Both the position numbers and the translations under genes were made by a program. From Oscillospiraceae bacterium (GTDB lineage Bacteria > Bacillota > Clostridia > Oscillospirales > Ruminococcaceae): a stretch of 42,389 bases of DNA. This document shows, one piece after another, positions 5,943 through 14,344 of this stretch. The notes beneath the pieces were generated by a model. It searched no databases and was not told where the DNA came from. It was given only the letters and a program-made list of their open reading frames with translations. Each line of letters begins with the position of its first letter. The first letter of the stretch is position 1. The stretch is from contig JAUNJC010000005.1 of assembly GCA_030523195.1 (NCBI GenBank), positions 1 to 42,389 of the forward strand. The letters run 5' to 3'.

Positions 5943-7343
5943 TTATGCTTTTGATTTGATATATTCGTCAATGGATGCAGCTGCTTTTTTACCAGCCCCC
6001 ATTGCCAAAATCACTGTTGCTGCACCAGTGACCGCATCACCGCCAGCATAAACACCATCCTTTGTGGTCTGCATCGTATCCTCGTTAACAATCAGACAGC
6101 CGCGCTTATTTGCCTCTAGACCAACTGTTGTGGTACGAATCAACGGATTCGGAGAAGTACCAATCGACATGATAACGGTATCCACATCCAACACATACTC
6201 ACTGTTTGGTACAGCAACTGGCCGCCGTCTGCCGCTTTCATCCGGTTCGCCCAGTTCCATCTTAATGCATTTCATGCCATTGACCCGTCCGGTTTTTTCA
6301 TCTCCAAGAATTTCTACCGGATTGTTCAGCGTCAGGAATTCCACGCCCTCTTCTTTTGCGTGATGAACTTCTTCCTGTCTTGCCGGCATTTCCGCTTCGG
6401 AACGACGATATACAATGTAAACATGCTCTGCTCCCATTCGCAGGGCACTTCTTGCAGCATCCATTGCCACATTACCGCCACCAACTACGGCAACTGCTCT
6501 GGACTTGATAACTGGCGTATCATATTCCTTCCGATAGCCCTTCATCAAATTGATTCGAGTCAAGTATTCATTCGCAGAACAAACACCCACCAAGGATTCC
6601 CCCGGAATGCCCATAAACCGTGGCAGACCTGCACCGGAACCAACAAAAACAGCCTCATATCCGTCTTCCATCAATTCATCAATCGAAAGAATTTTTCCAA
6701 TGACCATATTCGGACGAATTTCTACACCCAGTTCTTCCAGTGTCTTGATTTCCTGCTGTACAATTTTTTTCGGCAGACGAAATTCCGGAATGCCGTACAT
6801 CAGCACACCGCCTGCAACCTGAAATGCCTCAAATACTGTCACCTGATAGCCCAACCGTGCCAAATCACCGGCACAAGTCAACCCAGCTGGCCCACCGCCA
6901 ACCACTGCAACTTTATGCCCATTGGATAATACACGCTTAGTCTGCAAATTGCCATGCTCTCTTGCATAGTCTGCTGCAAATCGTTCCAATCTTCCGATTC
7001 CGACCGGCTGTCCTTTTTTGCCTCGAACACACTTGCCCTCACACTGTGATTCCTGCGGACAAACTCTGCCGCAAACTGCCGGCAGACTATTGGTCGAGGT
7101 AATAATCTGATACGCCTCCAGAAAATTGCCTTCTGCCATCTTTTGAATAAAATCTGGAATTTTTACCCCAACCGGACAACCCGTCACACAAGGTCTTGCC
7201 TTACACTGCAAGCAGCGAGCTGCTTCTTCCATTGCCATCTCCGGTGTATAGCCGGTTGCCACTTCCTCAAAACAGGTAGCACGCTCTTTCGGATCCCGTT
7301 CCGGCATTGACACCTTTTCCAGTGCCATATTTGCTTTTGCCAT
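5943..7343 (-). CDS. nfnB: NfnB, large subunit of NADH-dependent ferredoxin:NADP+ oxidoreductase
   Basis: 466 residues. The N-terminal region has two Cys clusters (CLQCKARPCVTGCP and CGRVCPQESQCEGKC) for [4Fe-4S] centres, as in the glutamate synthase small subunit family. An FAD fold (VAVVGGGPAGLTCAG) and an NADPH fold (VAVVGGGNVAMDAARSALR) follow, and the C-terminus closes with GVYAGGDAVTGA. Databases often label such proteins NADPH-dependent glutamate synthase. With the adjacent FAD/[2Fe-2S] subunit it is best read as NfnAB, the cytoplasmic electron-bifurcating enzyme that links NADH, NADPH and ferredoxin in fermenting Clostridia. The role is inferred from pairing; no large glutamate synthase subunit is nearby. 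Confidence 0.88.
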   Translation of the reverse strand: MAKANMALEKVSMPERDPKERATCFEEVATGYTPEMAMEEAARCLQCKARPCVTGCPVGVKIPDFIQKMAEGNFLEAYQIITSTNSLPAVCGRVCPQESQCEGKCVRGKKGQPVGIGRLERFAADYAREHGNLQTKRVLSNGHKVAVVGGGPAGLTCAGDLARLGYQVTVFEAFQVAGGVLMYGIPEFRLPKKIVQQEIKTLEELGVEIRPNMVIGKILSIDELMEDGYEAVFVGSGAGLPRFMGIPGESLVGVCSANEYLTRINLMKGYRKEYDTPVIKSRAVAVVGGGNVAMDAARSALRMGAEHVYIVYRRSEAEMPARQEEVHHAKEEGVEFLTLNNPVEILGDEKTGRVNGMKCIKMELGEPDESGRRRPVAVPNSEYVLDVDTVIMSIGTSPNPLIRTTTVGLEANKRGCLIVNEDTMQTTKDGVYAGGDAVTGAATVILAMGAGKKAAASIDEYIKSKA

Positions 7344-7354
7344 TGTTCCTTTTA

Positions 7355-7374
7355 CCGTTCCGACTTTGGAACGG
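7355..7374 (-). other. Small hairpin between nfnA and nfnB
   Basis: CCGTTCC (7355-7361) pairs with GGAACGG (7368-7374), a 7-bp perfect stem with a 6-base loop in the 46-bp gap. It lacks a U-run, so it more likely affects mRNA processing or stability than termination. Confidence 0.45.
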
Positions 7375-7389
7375 CACTCCTTTCCTTTG

Positions 7390-8214
7390 TTACTGCATAT
7401 TCTTCATTCTGCAAGCGTGCTCTTCTTCCCGATAGGTACCGCCACGCCGCATCAATTCGTCATAATCTACCTTATGTCCATCAAAGTCTGGCCCATCTAC
7501 ACAAGCATACTTGATTTCTCCGCCAACTGTGACACGACAGCCGCCGCACATACCTGTCCCATCTATCATAATCGGATTCAAAGAAACAATTGTCGGAATT
7601 CCATATGGTTCTGTCACCTTGGAAACAAACTTCATCATTGGAATCGGACCAATGGCAATCACCATATCATAATGCTTTCCAGCATCAATTTGTGCTTGCA
7701 GCACATTGGTTACAAAGCCCTTTTGCCCATATGTGCCGTCATCCGTACACAAATACAGATTGTTACTGCACTGGCGAAACTCGTCCTCTAAAATCACAAT
7801 GTCCTTGCTGCGGAAACCGGCAATCACGTCCACCTGCTTGCCCATTGCAAACAACTGTTTTGCCTGCGGATAAGCAATGGCACAGCCAACGCCGCCACCT
7901 ACTACACAAACAGACTGCACATTTTCCGGAATTTCCGTTGCCATGCCAAGCGGACCCACCAAATCCAAAATGGAATCCCCTGCATTGAGGGCTGCCAGCC
8001 GTTCTGTAGAATGTCCAACGATCTGGAAAATCAGTGTAATCGTACCAGCTTCCCGATCATAATCTGCCACAGTAAGGGGTACACGCTCTCCATATTCATC
8101 CACACGGAAAATAATAAATTGTCCTGGTAATACTTTTCTTGCAATCAGCGGTGCCGCCAGCTTAACTTTTACAACCGCTGGATTCAGCACTGTTTTTTCT
8201 ATGATTGGAAACAC
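7390..8214 (-). CDS. nfnA: NfnA, FAD/[2Fe-2S] subunit of the ferredoxin:NADP+ oxidoreductase
   Basis: 274 residues of the PyrK/SudB-like family: an FAD-binding beta barrel (GQFIIFRV, RVPLTVADYD), an NAD-binding fold (VCVVGGGVGCAIAYP) and a C-terminal [2Fe-2S] site (GMCGGCRVTVGGEIKYACVDGP). It takes electrons from NADH and passes them to NfnB. The start is GTG at 8214, 7 bases after GGAGAGG. Sulfide dehydrogenase or dihydroorotate dehydrogenase electron-transfer subunits have the same fold, but the nfnB neighbour decides the call. Confidence 0.88.
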   Translation of the reverse strand: MFPIIEKTVLNPAVVKVKLAAPLIARKVLPGQFIIFRVDEYGERVPLTVADYDREAGTITLIFQIVGHSTERLAALNAGDSILDLVGPLGMATEIPENVQSVCVVGGGVGCAIAYPQAKQLFAMGKQVDVIAGFRSKDIVILEDEFRQCSNNLYLCTDDGTYGQKGFVTNVLQAQIDAGKHYDMVIAIGPIPMMKFVSKVTEPYGIPTIVSLNPIMIDGTGMCGGCRVTVGGEIKYACVDGPDFDGHKVDYDELMRRGGTYREEEHACRMKNMQ

Positions 8215-8252
8215 AATTTTTCCTCTCCTTCTTGAAAATATATCGTAAATTT

Positions 8253-8281
8253 ATTATACCACGCATTCTGCAAAAATACAA
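8253..8281 (-). promoter_or_regulatory. Sigma-A promoter of nfnAB-yajC
   Basis: TTGTAT (8276-8281), 17 bp, TATAAT (8253-8258) on the minus strand, about 40 nt before the GTG start. Confidence 0.75.
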
Positions 8282-8365
8282 GCACTTTTTGCATATGATT
8301 CTGGTTCTTTATTTTTCTTGTTTTTCTCTGTTCCCTCAAAAAATCTCTTCTGGATTCCTGTCTTA

Positions 8366-8401
8366 AAAAAATAAGCCGACAAAACCTGTCAGCTTATTTT
8401 T
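8366..8401 (-). terminator. Terminator after the CD1247-type gene
   Basis: An 11-bp stem (8371-8381 with 8387-8397, one G-U pair in RNA) followed on the minus strand by TTATTTTTTT. It closes the efp operon. Confidence 0.85.
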
Positions 8402-8438
8402 CGCATTTCCTTGTTTTTCAGCACATAAAAATGATGCT

Positions 8439-8924
8439 TTATACCTCTGGCTCGTCTGCTGCTTTTGCCGCTTCTTCAGCTTCTTCCACAGTTTCCTCCA
8501 GATCATCCATAGTCAACTCACTGTAATCAAATTCCAACAGCTCATTGCAGCACGGACAATGCATCGTGCCTTCATCCAAAATGGAATCCGCCAGCACAAT
8601 AGTGTTCTGACAATTTGGACAAACCACTTCATACAAGTCCTCTTCCTCGTCCTCATCGTCTACATAGTCTGCTTCATCTTCGTCATCCTCGTATTCGTCC
8701 TCGCCGAATACTTCTGCTTCTACGTCACCGAGGTCTTCATCCAGAGATTCGCAGAGTTCTGTCAGTTCATCTACCTGATCCTGTAAATCCGTTACATACA
8801 AAACCGTTTCCTGCATCACTTCCAGCAGCTGTGCCAGTACCTTGCCCTCCTTCGAGGTTGTCAGATCCAGCTCCATGCCATCAATCATGCCACGCAGATA
8901 AGACATTCTATCACTTAAATTCAT
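8439..8924 (-). CDS. CD1247-type acidic zinc-ribbon protein
   Basis: About 161 residues. The N-terminal ~70 residues (MNLSDRMSYLRGMIDGMELD, coiled) match the N-terminal domain found in Clostridia CD1247-type proteins. An Asp/Glu-rich stretch and a zinc ribbon with two Cys pairs (CPNCQN and CPCCNEL) follow, then an acidic tail. The ATG at 8924 is chosen over the one at 8957 because GGGCGGAG lies just upstream and the family starts near the SYLRG motif. It follows efp by 103 bp and precedes a strong terminator. The function is unknown; the zinc ribbon is seen directly. Confidence 0.75.
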   Translation of the reverse strand: MNLSDRMSYLRGMIDGMELDLTTSKEGKVLAQLLEVMQETVLYVTDLQDQVDELTELCESLDEDLGDVEAEVFGEDEYEDDEDEADYVDDEDEEEDLYEVVCPNCQNTIVLADSILDEGTMHCPCCNELLEFDYSELTMDDLEETVEEAEEAAKAADEPEV

Positions 8925-9027
8925 ATGCTCCGCCCTCTTTCTTTTCTTTTTGTCCATTGCTGAAACAGACGATACTTTTGCCCATAGAAACCTCTATAGG
9001 CTTTATGCAAAGTACAAATTTCTGCAC

Positions 9028-9585
9028 TTATGCACGTTCCATATACTCTCCAGTTCTGGTATCAATCCGAATTTTATCTCCTGTATTGATAAACAGCGGT
9101 ACCTTAATTTCTGCACCTGTTTCCAATGTTGCCGGCTTGGTTGCATTGGTTGCGGTATCACCCTTAAAACCAGGATCGGTTTCAGTGACCTCCAGTTCTA
9201 CAAAGAACGGCGGCTCTACCCCGAATACGTTGCCCTTGTAGGACAACACCTTGACTTCCATATTTTCCTTTACAAACCGGAATGCATCGCCCAGCTTCTT
9301 GCCATCAATCGGCAGCTGCTCATAAGTCTCCATATCCATGAAGTAATACAGACCGCCGTCTTCATACAGATACTGCATGTCCTTCCGCTCAATATAAGCA
9401 GTCGGATACTTATCGGTCGGGTTAAAAGAACGTTCTACCACTGCACCTGTGATGACATTCTTATACTTGGTACGAACGAATGCGGCACCTTTGCCCGGCT
9501 TTACGTGCTGAAATTCAATGACCTGTACAACGTTGCCGTCCAGTTCAAAGGTCACACCGTTTCTGAAATCGCCTGCTGAAATCAT
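9028..9585 (-). CDS. efp: Translation elongation factor P
   Basis: 185 residues, the standard three-domain EF-P. It relieves ribosome stalling at consecutive prolines by entering the E site. The tip loop [10 protein letters not shown] places Lys32 at the position that is modified in Bacillus; no modification enzyme gene is seen here. The ATG at 9585 follows GGAGG by 9 bases, and the protein begins [10 protein letters not shown] as in the family. It has its own promoter at 9659-9687. A likely client, the octaproline-containing YqeK, is encoded at 19957-20631. Confidence 0.97.
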   Translation of the reverse strand: MISAGDFRNGVTFELDGNVVQVIEFQHVKPGKGAAFVRTKYKNVITGAVVERSFNPTDKYPTAYIERKDMQYLYEDGGLYYFMDMETYEQLPIDGKKLGDAFRFVKENMEVKVLSYKGNVFGVEPPFFVELEVTETDPGFKGDTATNATKPATLETGAEIKVPLFINTGDKIRIDTRTGEYMERA

Positions 9586-9658
9586 AAAAATAAACCTCCG
9601 TGATTGTTTCTTTCTCCTGCTCTCGCCGATACGGACAAAAAGCACAGGTATATCGTTT

Positions 9659-9687
9659 ATTATACTACAGAATCCGGCTTTTTGCAA
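9659..9687 (-). promoter_or_regulatory. Sigma-A promoter of efp
   Basis: TTGCAA (9682-9687), 17 bp, TATAAT (9659-9664) on the minus strand. Confidence 0.75.
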
Positions 9688-9727
9688 GCCCTTTCCATAA
9701 ATTTTTTTATTTTGCTACGAGAAAAGG

Positions 9728-11167
9728 TTAAAAGTCCCAGCTTACATCCAAGCCAGCTGACTGCCGTGCATAATAGGTCAGGATTTTAACAGCATCCTCC
9801 ACACTGATTTGCCCATTTTCATCCACATCCATAGCAGTAAAGACTGCATCTGAAATTTCTACGGACAAACCAGCAGACTGTTGTGCATAGGTTTGCAGCA
9901 CCTGAACCGCATCCTCTACACCAATGACACCATCCTGATTAGAATCCCCCTTCATGATAGCTGGTGCTTCCAGCAGCGTCAAAGCATATTTGGGTGTTGC
10001 ACCAATAGAAAGAGAACCATTGATTTGTTTTTGAAAATATTCATGTGCATAAGAACCATTATAGACTGTCATATCAATCTGATAACTGCTGCCGGAAAAC
10101 GCCTCATTCTCAATATTCTGCACACTCTGCGGAACTGTAACAGCACGCAATTCCGTACAGCCGTAGAACAAACAATAGCTGATGGATTGCAGTCTATTGG
10201 GCAATACCACATTCTGCAATGCCGTACAACCCCAGAATGCACCTGCCCCCAATTCCTGCAAGTTGGAAGAGAGTGTCACATCTGTCAATGCAGTGCAGGC
10301 ACAAAATGCATGGTCATCTACTGTTCTAACGCTATTAGGCAGATGGATCGCAGTTAAGCCTGTATTGGCAAATGCCCATGCTCCAATGCTGGAAAGCGTA
10401 TTCGGCAATCCAATTTCGGTCAAGCGAGTGCAGGATTCAAAGGCAGACGGTGCCAATTCTGTAACAGTTGCCGGTACCGTATAAGCCGTACCACTCTTTG
10501 CAATTGGATACCGAATCAGCGTAGTCTGTGCCTGATTCAACAAAACTCCATCCACAGAAACAAATGCAGAATTGCCATCTGCAACTGTAATTTGCTGTAA
10601 ACTGGTACACTCTGCAAAAGCGTTATCCCCCAGTGTGGTAACAGATGCCGGCAATTCCAAAGCAGTCAACCCTGTACAGCCTTCAAAAGCAGCCGTCCCA
10701 ATTTGCAGGAGCTGCGATGGCAGCAGCAAACTGGTCAAGCCGGAACAATTGTAAAAAACAGCATCTCCAATTGCTGTTACAGATTCGGGCAATGTGAGTG
10801 TTGTCAAAGCATTGCAATAAGCAAAGGCATTGTCCCCGATAATCTGCACATTGGAAGAAATAGTAACACTTTGCAAGTTTGTACAGCCATAGAATGCCCG
10901 CTCACCAATGACACGTACTGGCTTGCCGCCCATTTTAGATGGAATGGTTACACTGGTTGCAGAGAGCTTACAGTCTGCAATCTCCACATAGTCACTATAC
11001 AATAAAAGTGTCAAATCGCCGTATGTTGTCGTTTCCGCAGCAGAAGCGGAAAGTGCAACAGACGGCAGCGGCATGCCCTGCTGTGCAGCTGGCACAGTCA
11101 CTGCTGCTGCTAGAAGGCAAACTGCTGCCAATACGCCGCAAACACGATGCTTTCTTAATGGATTCAT
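9728..11167 (-). CDS. Secreted BspA-like leucine-rich repeat protein with C-terminal dockerin
   Basis: 479 residues. A signal peptide (hydrophobic stretch 11-28, likely cleaved near SASA) is followed by about ten BspA/LRR_5 repeats of 23 residues with the pattern IGxxAFxxCxxLxxVxLPxxVxx, up to about residue 385. The last ~70 residues are a type I dockerin with two calcium loops, DSNQDGVIGVED and DVDENGQISVED. It should attach to a cohesin of a cellulosome-like complex. LRR-dockerin proteins occur in Ruminococcus; their ligand is unknown, and binding to host or plant surfaces or to other complex members is possible. It has its own promoter at 11279-11308. No terminator was seen before efp. Confidence 0.93.
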   Translation of the reverse strand: MNPLRKHRVCGVLAAVCLLAAAVTVPAAQQGMPLPSVALSASAAETTTYGDLTLLLYSDYVEIADCKLSATSVTIPSKMGGKPVRVIGERAFYGCTNLQSVTISSNVQIIGDNAFAYCNALTTLTLPESVTAIGDAVFYNCSGLTSLLLPSQLLQIGTAAFEGCTGLTALELPASVTTLGDNAFAECTSLQQITVADGNSAFVSVDGVLLNQAQTTLIRYPIAKSGTAYTVPATVTELAPSAFESCTRLTEIGLPNTLSSIGAWAFANTGLTAIHLPNSVRTVDDHAFCACTALTDVTLSSNLQELGAGAFWGCTALQNVVLPNRLQSISYCLFYGCTELRAVTVPQSVQNIENEAFSGSSYQIDMTVYNGSYAHEYFQKQINGSLSIGATPKYALTLLEAPAIMKGDSNQDGVIGVEDAVQVLQTYAQQSAGLSVEISDAVFTAMDVDENGQISVEDAVKILTYYARQSAGLDVSWDF

Positions 11168-11239
11168 ATCAATTCATCCTTTCTTTTTGTTGGTCACACA
11201 AACCCCTATTTCCCCTCGGAATGTCCCATTACCATTCTC

Positions 11240-11251
11240 TCCTCTATTGCA
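11240..11251. repeat. Solo 12-bp match to the ends of repeat family A
   Basis: CCTCTATTGCAA here equals the end sequence of the 178-bp element located 86 bp to the right. It falls in the LRR gene leader. It could be an element relic or chance. Confidence 0.3.
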
Positions 11252-11278
11252 ATAAAATCGGATATAGAAGATACGATT

Positions 11279-11308
11279 ATCATAGCACAGAATGTGTAAC
11301 GCTGTCAA
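11279..11308 (-). promoter_or_regulatory. Sigma-A promoter of the LRR-dockerin gene
   Basis: TTGACA (11303-11308), 18 bp, TATGAT (11279-11284) on the minus strand. The leader is about 105 nt. Confidence 0.75.
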
Positions 11309-11336
11309 GCAGTTGGATTGAATTGGAAAATAGTTT

Positions 11337-11514
11337 TATACTAGGCTCTATTGCAAAATCTACAATTTTGCACCACCGGCAATGGATTGCCGGTGGTGGC
11401 TTTGCCACCAAGAGCCGCCGTTCATACTGTCCTCGCAAAGCCGATGGCTTTGCAGCCGCTTTTAGCGGCACTGCAAACAACACCGTTGTTTGCAATAGAG
11501 GACAGTATATATCA
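11337..11514. mobile_element. MITE-like 178-bp hairpin element, repeat family A copy 1
   Basis: Differs at 4 positions from the element at 33978-34155 and has the same length and orientation. The ends are inverted repeats matching at 18 of 21 positions (11337-11357 and 11489-11509), with TA at both outer edges, as in IS630/mariner-type MITEs. Inside are six consecutive perfect palindromes: 11352-11372, 11371-11398, 11395-11409, 11435-11453, 11455-11469 and 11472-11494, with loops of 2-5 bases. It begins 5 bp beyond the stop of the CapA-like gene. It has no transposase. A ~79-codon minus-strand frame exists in both copies but is better explained by the structure. Confidence 0.8.
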
Positions 11515-11519
11515 AACAC

Positions 11520-12668
11520 TCAATCTGTATCTGTCACCACACCATTTTCATCAATGGAAATTCCATAGGACATCGCTTCCATATTCCGATAAAACGTATC
11601 CTGTGCAGATGGGTCTTCAATATAGGTTACCTGACAGTTGGACTGTACAGCCGGCACCAATTGCAGCTGCACGTCATAATCTTCTGCCGTACCGGTAATG
11701 TGCAGCTCTGCCAGCATGGTATCCATCGTTTTTCCATTGAACCAGTAGTTTCCAAGAGAATAGACAATTGGCTTGTCCTGATAGAAATCAATGCCCTGCA
11801 AACAATGCGTATGATCACCGATGACAGCATCGGCACCGGCATCAATCAAACCATTTCCGGTTTCCAGCTGATACTCCTCCAAATAAGTGACACCTTCAAT
11901 CCCCCAGTGCATATAGACCACAACATAATCTGCATGCTGATCGGCTTCTTTTACTCGCTCATAGAGCAATGTCGGATCAACGGTACGAAAGACACCCGGT
12001 TCATTTTCTGTAGCCCCCTTGGTCAATTCTTCCCATTCGACACGTGTTCCTGATAGAAATGCTACGGTAAAACCGTTCAACTCATAATAATAAATCGAAG
12101 AAGCTTCCTCCAGATCTTTACCAGCTCCCACATAGGGAATTCCGGCAGTTTGCAAGGTGTCCAGTGTATCCAACAAAGCATCTTCCCCATAATCATAGGC
12201 ATGATTATTTGCCAGTGAAACAATATCTACGCCCAATTCCGGCAGTACTTTGACATTGGCAGGGTCGGCACGGTAAGTATAGTCTTTCCCCACTGTTGCA
12301 CTGCCTCTTGTGGAATACGGAAATTCATTGTTGATAAAGCAAATATCCGCTGACCGCATATGGTCAATCATCGTTTCATCCATACACTGCGTAATATCTT
12401 CACCGCAGCTCTTCCAGTACTGTGTTGTGTAAGCATTGTCCTCAATACAGATATCACCAGAAAAACAAATAGTATAGTCAAATGGCGGAAGCGGTTCTGT
12501 CGTGGTTGTCTCTGTTATGGTCGTCTGAACAAGTGCAGTGGTAACAGCTGTTTCCACATGACTCTGTTCCGCAGTGGAAACGGTCTGCTGTACGTTCTGG
12601 CAGCCAGTCAGACAACCAATAAACAGCAAGCTGCTGCAAACCATAGCGGCAATTGTATTCAATTTCAT
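11520..12668 (-). CDS. CapA-family (PGA_cap) lipoprotein, metallophosphatase fold
   Basis: 382 residues. A type II signal peptide with lipobox LTGC (Cys23) is followed by a Thr-rich linker to about residue 60, then the CapA/poly-gamma-glutamate synthesis domain. Visible motifs are FSGDICIED, NNEFPYSTRG, LANNHAYDYGEDAL, YMHWGIE and IGDHTHCLQGI, which supply the metal-binding Asp/Asn/His residues of this calcineurin-like fold. The protein sits outside the membrane. No capB/capC partners are present, so poly-gamma-glutamate synthesis is unlikely here. The exact substrate is unknown; cell-envelope polymer processing is the usual guess. It has its own promoter. Confidence 0.88.
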   Translation of the reverse strand: MKLNTIAAMVCSSLLFIGCLTGCQNVQQTVSTAEQSHVETAVTTALVQTTITETTTTEPLPPFDYTICFSGDICIEDNAYTTQYWKSCGEDITQCMDETMIDHMRSADICFINNEFPYSTRGSATVGKDYTYRADPANVKVLPELGVDIVSLANNHAYDYGEDALLDTLDTLQTAGIPYVGAGKDLEEASSIYYYELNGFTVAFLSGTRVEWEELTKGATENEPGVFRTVDPTLLYERVKEADQHADYVVVYMHWGIEGVTYLEEYQLETGNGLIDAGADAVIGDHTHCLQGIDFYQDKPIVYSLGNYWFNGKTMDTMLAELHITGTAEDYDVQLQLVPAVQSNCQVTYIEDPSAQDTFYRNMEAMSYGISIDENGVVTDTD

Positions 12669-12726
12669 ATATCATTTCTCCCTATATCTTATTTTTCTGC
12701 AAAAACGATCTTTCGTCCTTTCTCTT

Positions 12727-12755
12727 ATTTTACCATATTTCTTTTCATTTGTCCA
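12727..12755 (-). promoter_or_regulatory. Sigma-A promoter of the CapA-like gene
   Basis: TGGACA (12750-12755), 17 bp, TAAAAT (12727-12732) on the minus strand, directly after the upstream terminator. Confidence 0.65.
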
Positions 12756-12764
12756 CAAAAATAA

Positions 12765-12801
12765 AAAGCAGCAGAATACAAATTTGCCGTTCTGCTGCTT
12801 T
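12765..12801 (-). terminator. Terminator of the yqeG-aroQ-pepP operon
   Basis: A 12-bp perfect stem AAAGCAGCAGAA with TTCTGCTGCTTT, loop of 13, followed on the minus strand by TTATTTTTG. Confidence 0.85.
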
Positions 12802-12817
12802 GCCCTATTCTTTTGCC

Positions 12818-13891
12818 TTATCCCACACAAATCAAATCCGGTGTAAATGCAGTCAGATTCCGACAGCCATCTTCTGTAATGGCTACAAAATCCTCAATTC
12901 GCACACCAAACGCACCCGGCAGATAAATGCCCGGTTCTATTGTTACAATATTGCCAACTTGCAGTACGGTATTTGCCGATGGGGCAGCATTTGGAAATTC
13001 ATGAATCTCCATGCCGACACCATGTCCTAGAGAATGTCCGAACTGCTTTCCATATCCAGCTTCTGTGATAATATCTCTTGCAATCGCATCCAATGTCTTG
13101 CCTGTTATGCCAGCTTTCACCGCCCGCAGTGCGGCACTCTGTGCATGCTGCACCACATGATAAACCGTTCGCATTTTCTCGGTTGGCTGTCCGACACAAA
13201 CCGTTCGTGTCATATCGCTGTGATAGCCATTCACCACAGCACCAAAGTCCATCAATACAAAATCGCCCGCCTGCACTTTCGCATCAGACGGCACGCCGTG
13301 CGGCATAGAGGTTCTCGCTCCTGTCAGAGCAATCGTTGAAAACGACATTGCCTCTGCACCCAATTCCAACATTGTAAAATCCAACTTCCGCTGAATCTCC
13401 CGTTCTGTAACCCCCACATGCAGCCAATCCAGCACTCGCTGCAATGCAGTCTCTGCAATTCGTTGAGCAGACTGCATCTGCTCCACTTCTTCTGCTGTCT
13501 TTACGGTTCGGCAATCCCGCAGTGCATTGCTTAGAAGATTACTGCTGTCCCATCGATAGGTATGCGGAAAGTGTTTCTGCAAGTTTGCAAACTGCTGCAA
13601 TGTCATTTCTGCGGATTCTACCGCAATGGTTTCTGTATGATGCTGCTGGAACAAATTCTCAACCTGTACTGCCATGTTTTCAAGTTCTATGACATGGCAG
13701 TTTTTCACGCATGTCTTTGCCTTTTCAATATATCGGAAATCAATCAATAAATACGCAGCATCCCGAAAACAAAGTACAATGCCAGCAGAGGATGCCATCC
13801 CTGTGAGATAACGGCGGTTCACATCCGATGCAATCCATGCACAATCAATTCCTTCTGGTAAGTGCTGCATCAGGCATTCGATTCGATTCAT
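12818..13891 (-). CDS. pepP: M24-family Xaa-Pro aminopeptidase-like metallopeptidase
   Basis: 357 residues with a creatinase-like N-terminal domain (1-~120) and a pita-bread catalytic domain. The five metal ligands can be placed: two Asp in MDFGAVVNGYHSDMTRT, His in HSLGHGVGMEIHE, and two Glu in TIEPGIYL and GVRIEDFV. It removes N-terminal residues before proline in the cytoplasm. The ATG at 13891 lies 7 bases after AAAGGAGT and is inside the end of aroQ (15-bp gap removed by the leader), whereas the longer frame has no ribosome binding site. aroQ-pepP adjacency is common in Firmicutes. Confidence 0.9.
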   Translation of the reverse strand: MNRIECLMQHLPEGIDCAWIASDVNRRYLTGMASSAGIVLCFRDAAYLLIDFRYIEKAKTCVKNCHVIELENMAVQVENLFQQHHTETIAVESAEMTLQQFANLQKHFPHTYRWDSSNLLSNALRDCRTVKTAEEVEQMQSAQRIAETALQRVLDWLHVGVTEREIQRKLDFTMLELGAEAMSFSTIALTGARTSMPHGVPSDAKVQAGDFVLMDFGAVVNGYHSDMTRTVCVGQPTEKMRTVYHVVQHAQSAALRAVKAGITGKTLDAIARDIITEAGYGKQFGHSLGHGVGMEIHEFPNAAPSANTVLQVGNIVTIEPGIYLPGAFGVRIEDFVAITEDGCRNLTAFTPDLICVG

Positions 13892-13905
13892 TTGAACGAC
13901 TCCTT

Positions 13906-14337
13906 TCAAAGCATTGCCAGTGCTTGCAATGCCAGAAAATAACTGTTTATGCCAAAACCTGCAATCGTTCCGGTGCAAACCGGTGCAATCACCGACTTGG
14001 CACGAAAATCATCTCTTGCCTGTACATTACTGATATGTACTTCAACACAAGGCAGCTGCATATCTGCAATTGCATCCCGAATCGCATAGCTATAGTGTGT
14101 ATACGCCCCTGCATTCAGAATCACACCATCAAAAGTATTTCTGGCAGCCTGCAAGCGGTCAATAATGGCCCCCTCATGGTTGGACTGAAAAATTTCGCAC
14201 TGCATCCCCAGTGCATCTGCCCGATCCAGAATCATTTCATTCAGTTTTGCAAATGTCACATTGCCATAATAGGCAGGATCTCGCTCTCCCAATAGATTCA
14301 AGTTCGGACCATGTACCACCAATACTTTTCTAATCAT
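13906..14337 (-). CDS. aroQ: Type II 3-dehydroquinate dehydratase
   Basis: 143 residues, the normal length. It dehydrates 3-dehydroquinate to 3-dehydroshikimate in the shikimate pathway, as a dodecamer in the cytoplasm. The active-site lid GPNLNLLGERDPAYYG carries Arg19 and the catalytic Tyr24. NHEG, NAGAYTHYS and EVHISN supply the other conserved residues. It lies between yqeG (7 bp) and pepP in one operon. Confidence 0.97.
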   Translation of the reverse strand: MIRKVLVVHGPNLNLLGERDPAYYGNVTFAKLNEMILDRADALGMQCEIFQSNHEGAIIDRLQAARNTFDGVILNAGAYTHYSYAIRDAIADMQLPCVEVHISNVQARDDFRAKSVIAPVCTGTIAGFGINSYFLALQALAML

Positions 14338-14344
14338 TTACGGT

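Noticed and set aside
5943..8214. Glutamate synthase small subunit plus dihydroorotate dehydrogenase electron-transfer subunit as separate systems
   Set aside because: The adjacent pair matches NfnA/NfnB in length and motifs, and no glutamate synthase large subunit or pyrD is nearby.
11280..11519. Minus-strand frame of 79 codons over the repeat, almost identical to one at 33966-34202
   Set aside because: Both frames lie inside the two copies of the hairpin element, have no ribosome binding site, and the peptide follows from the DNA palindromes. Treated as repeat, not genes.
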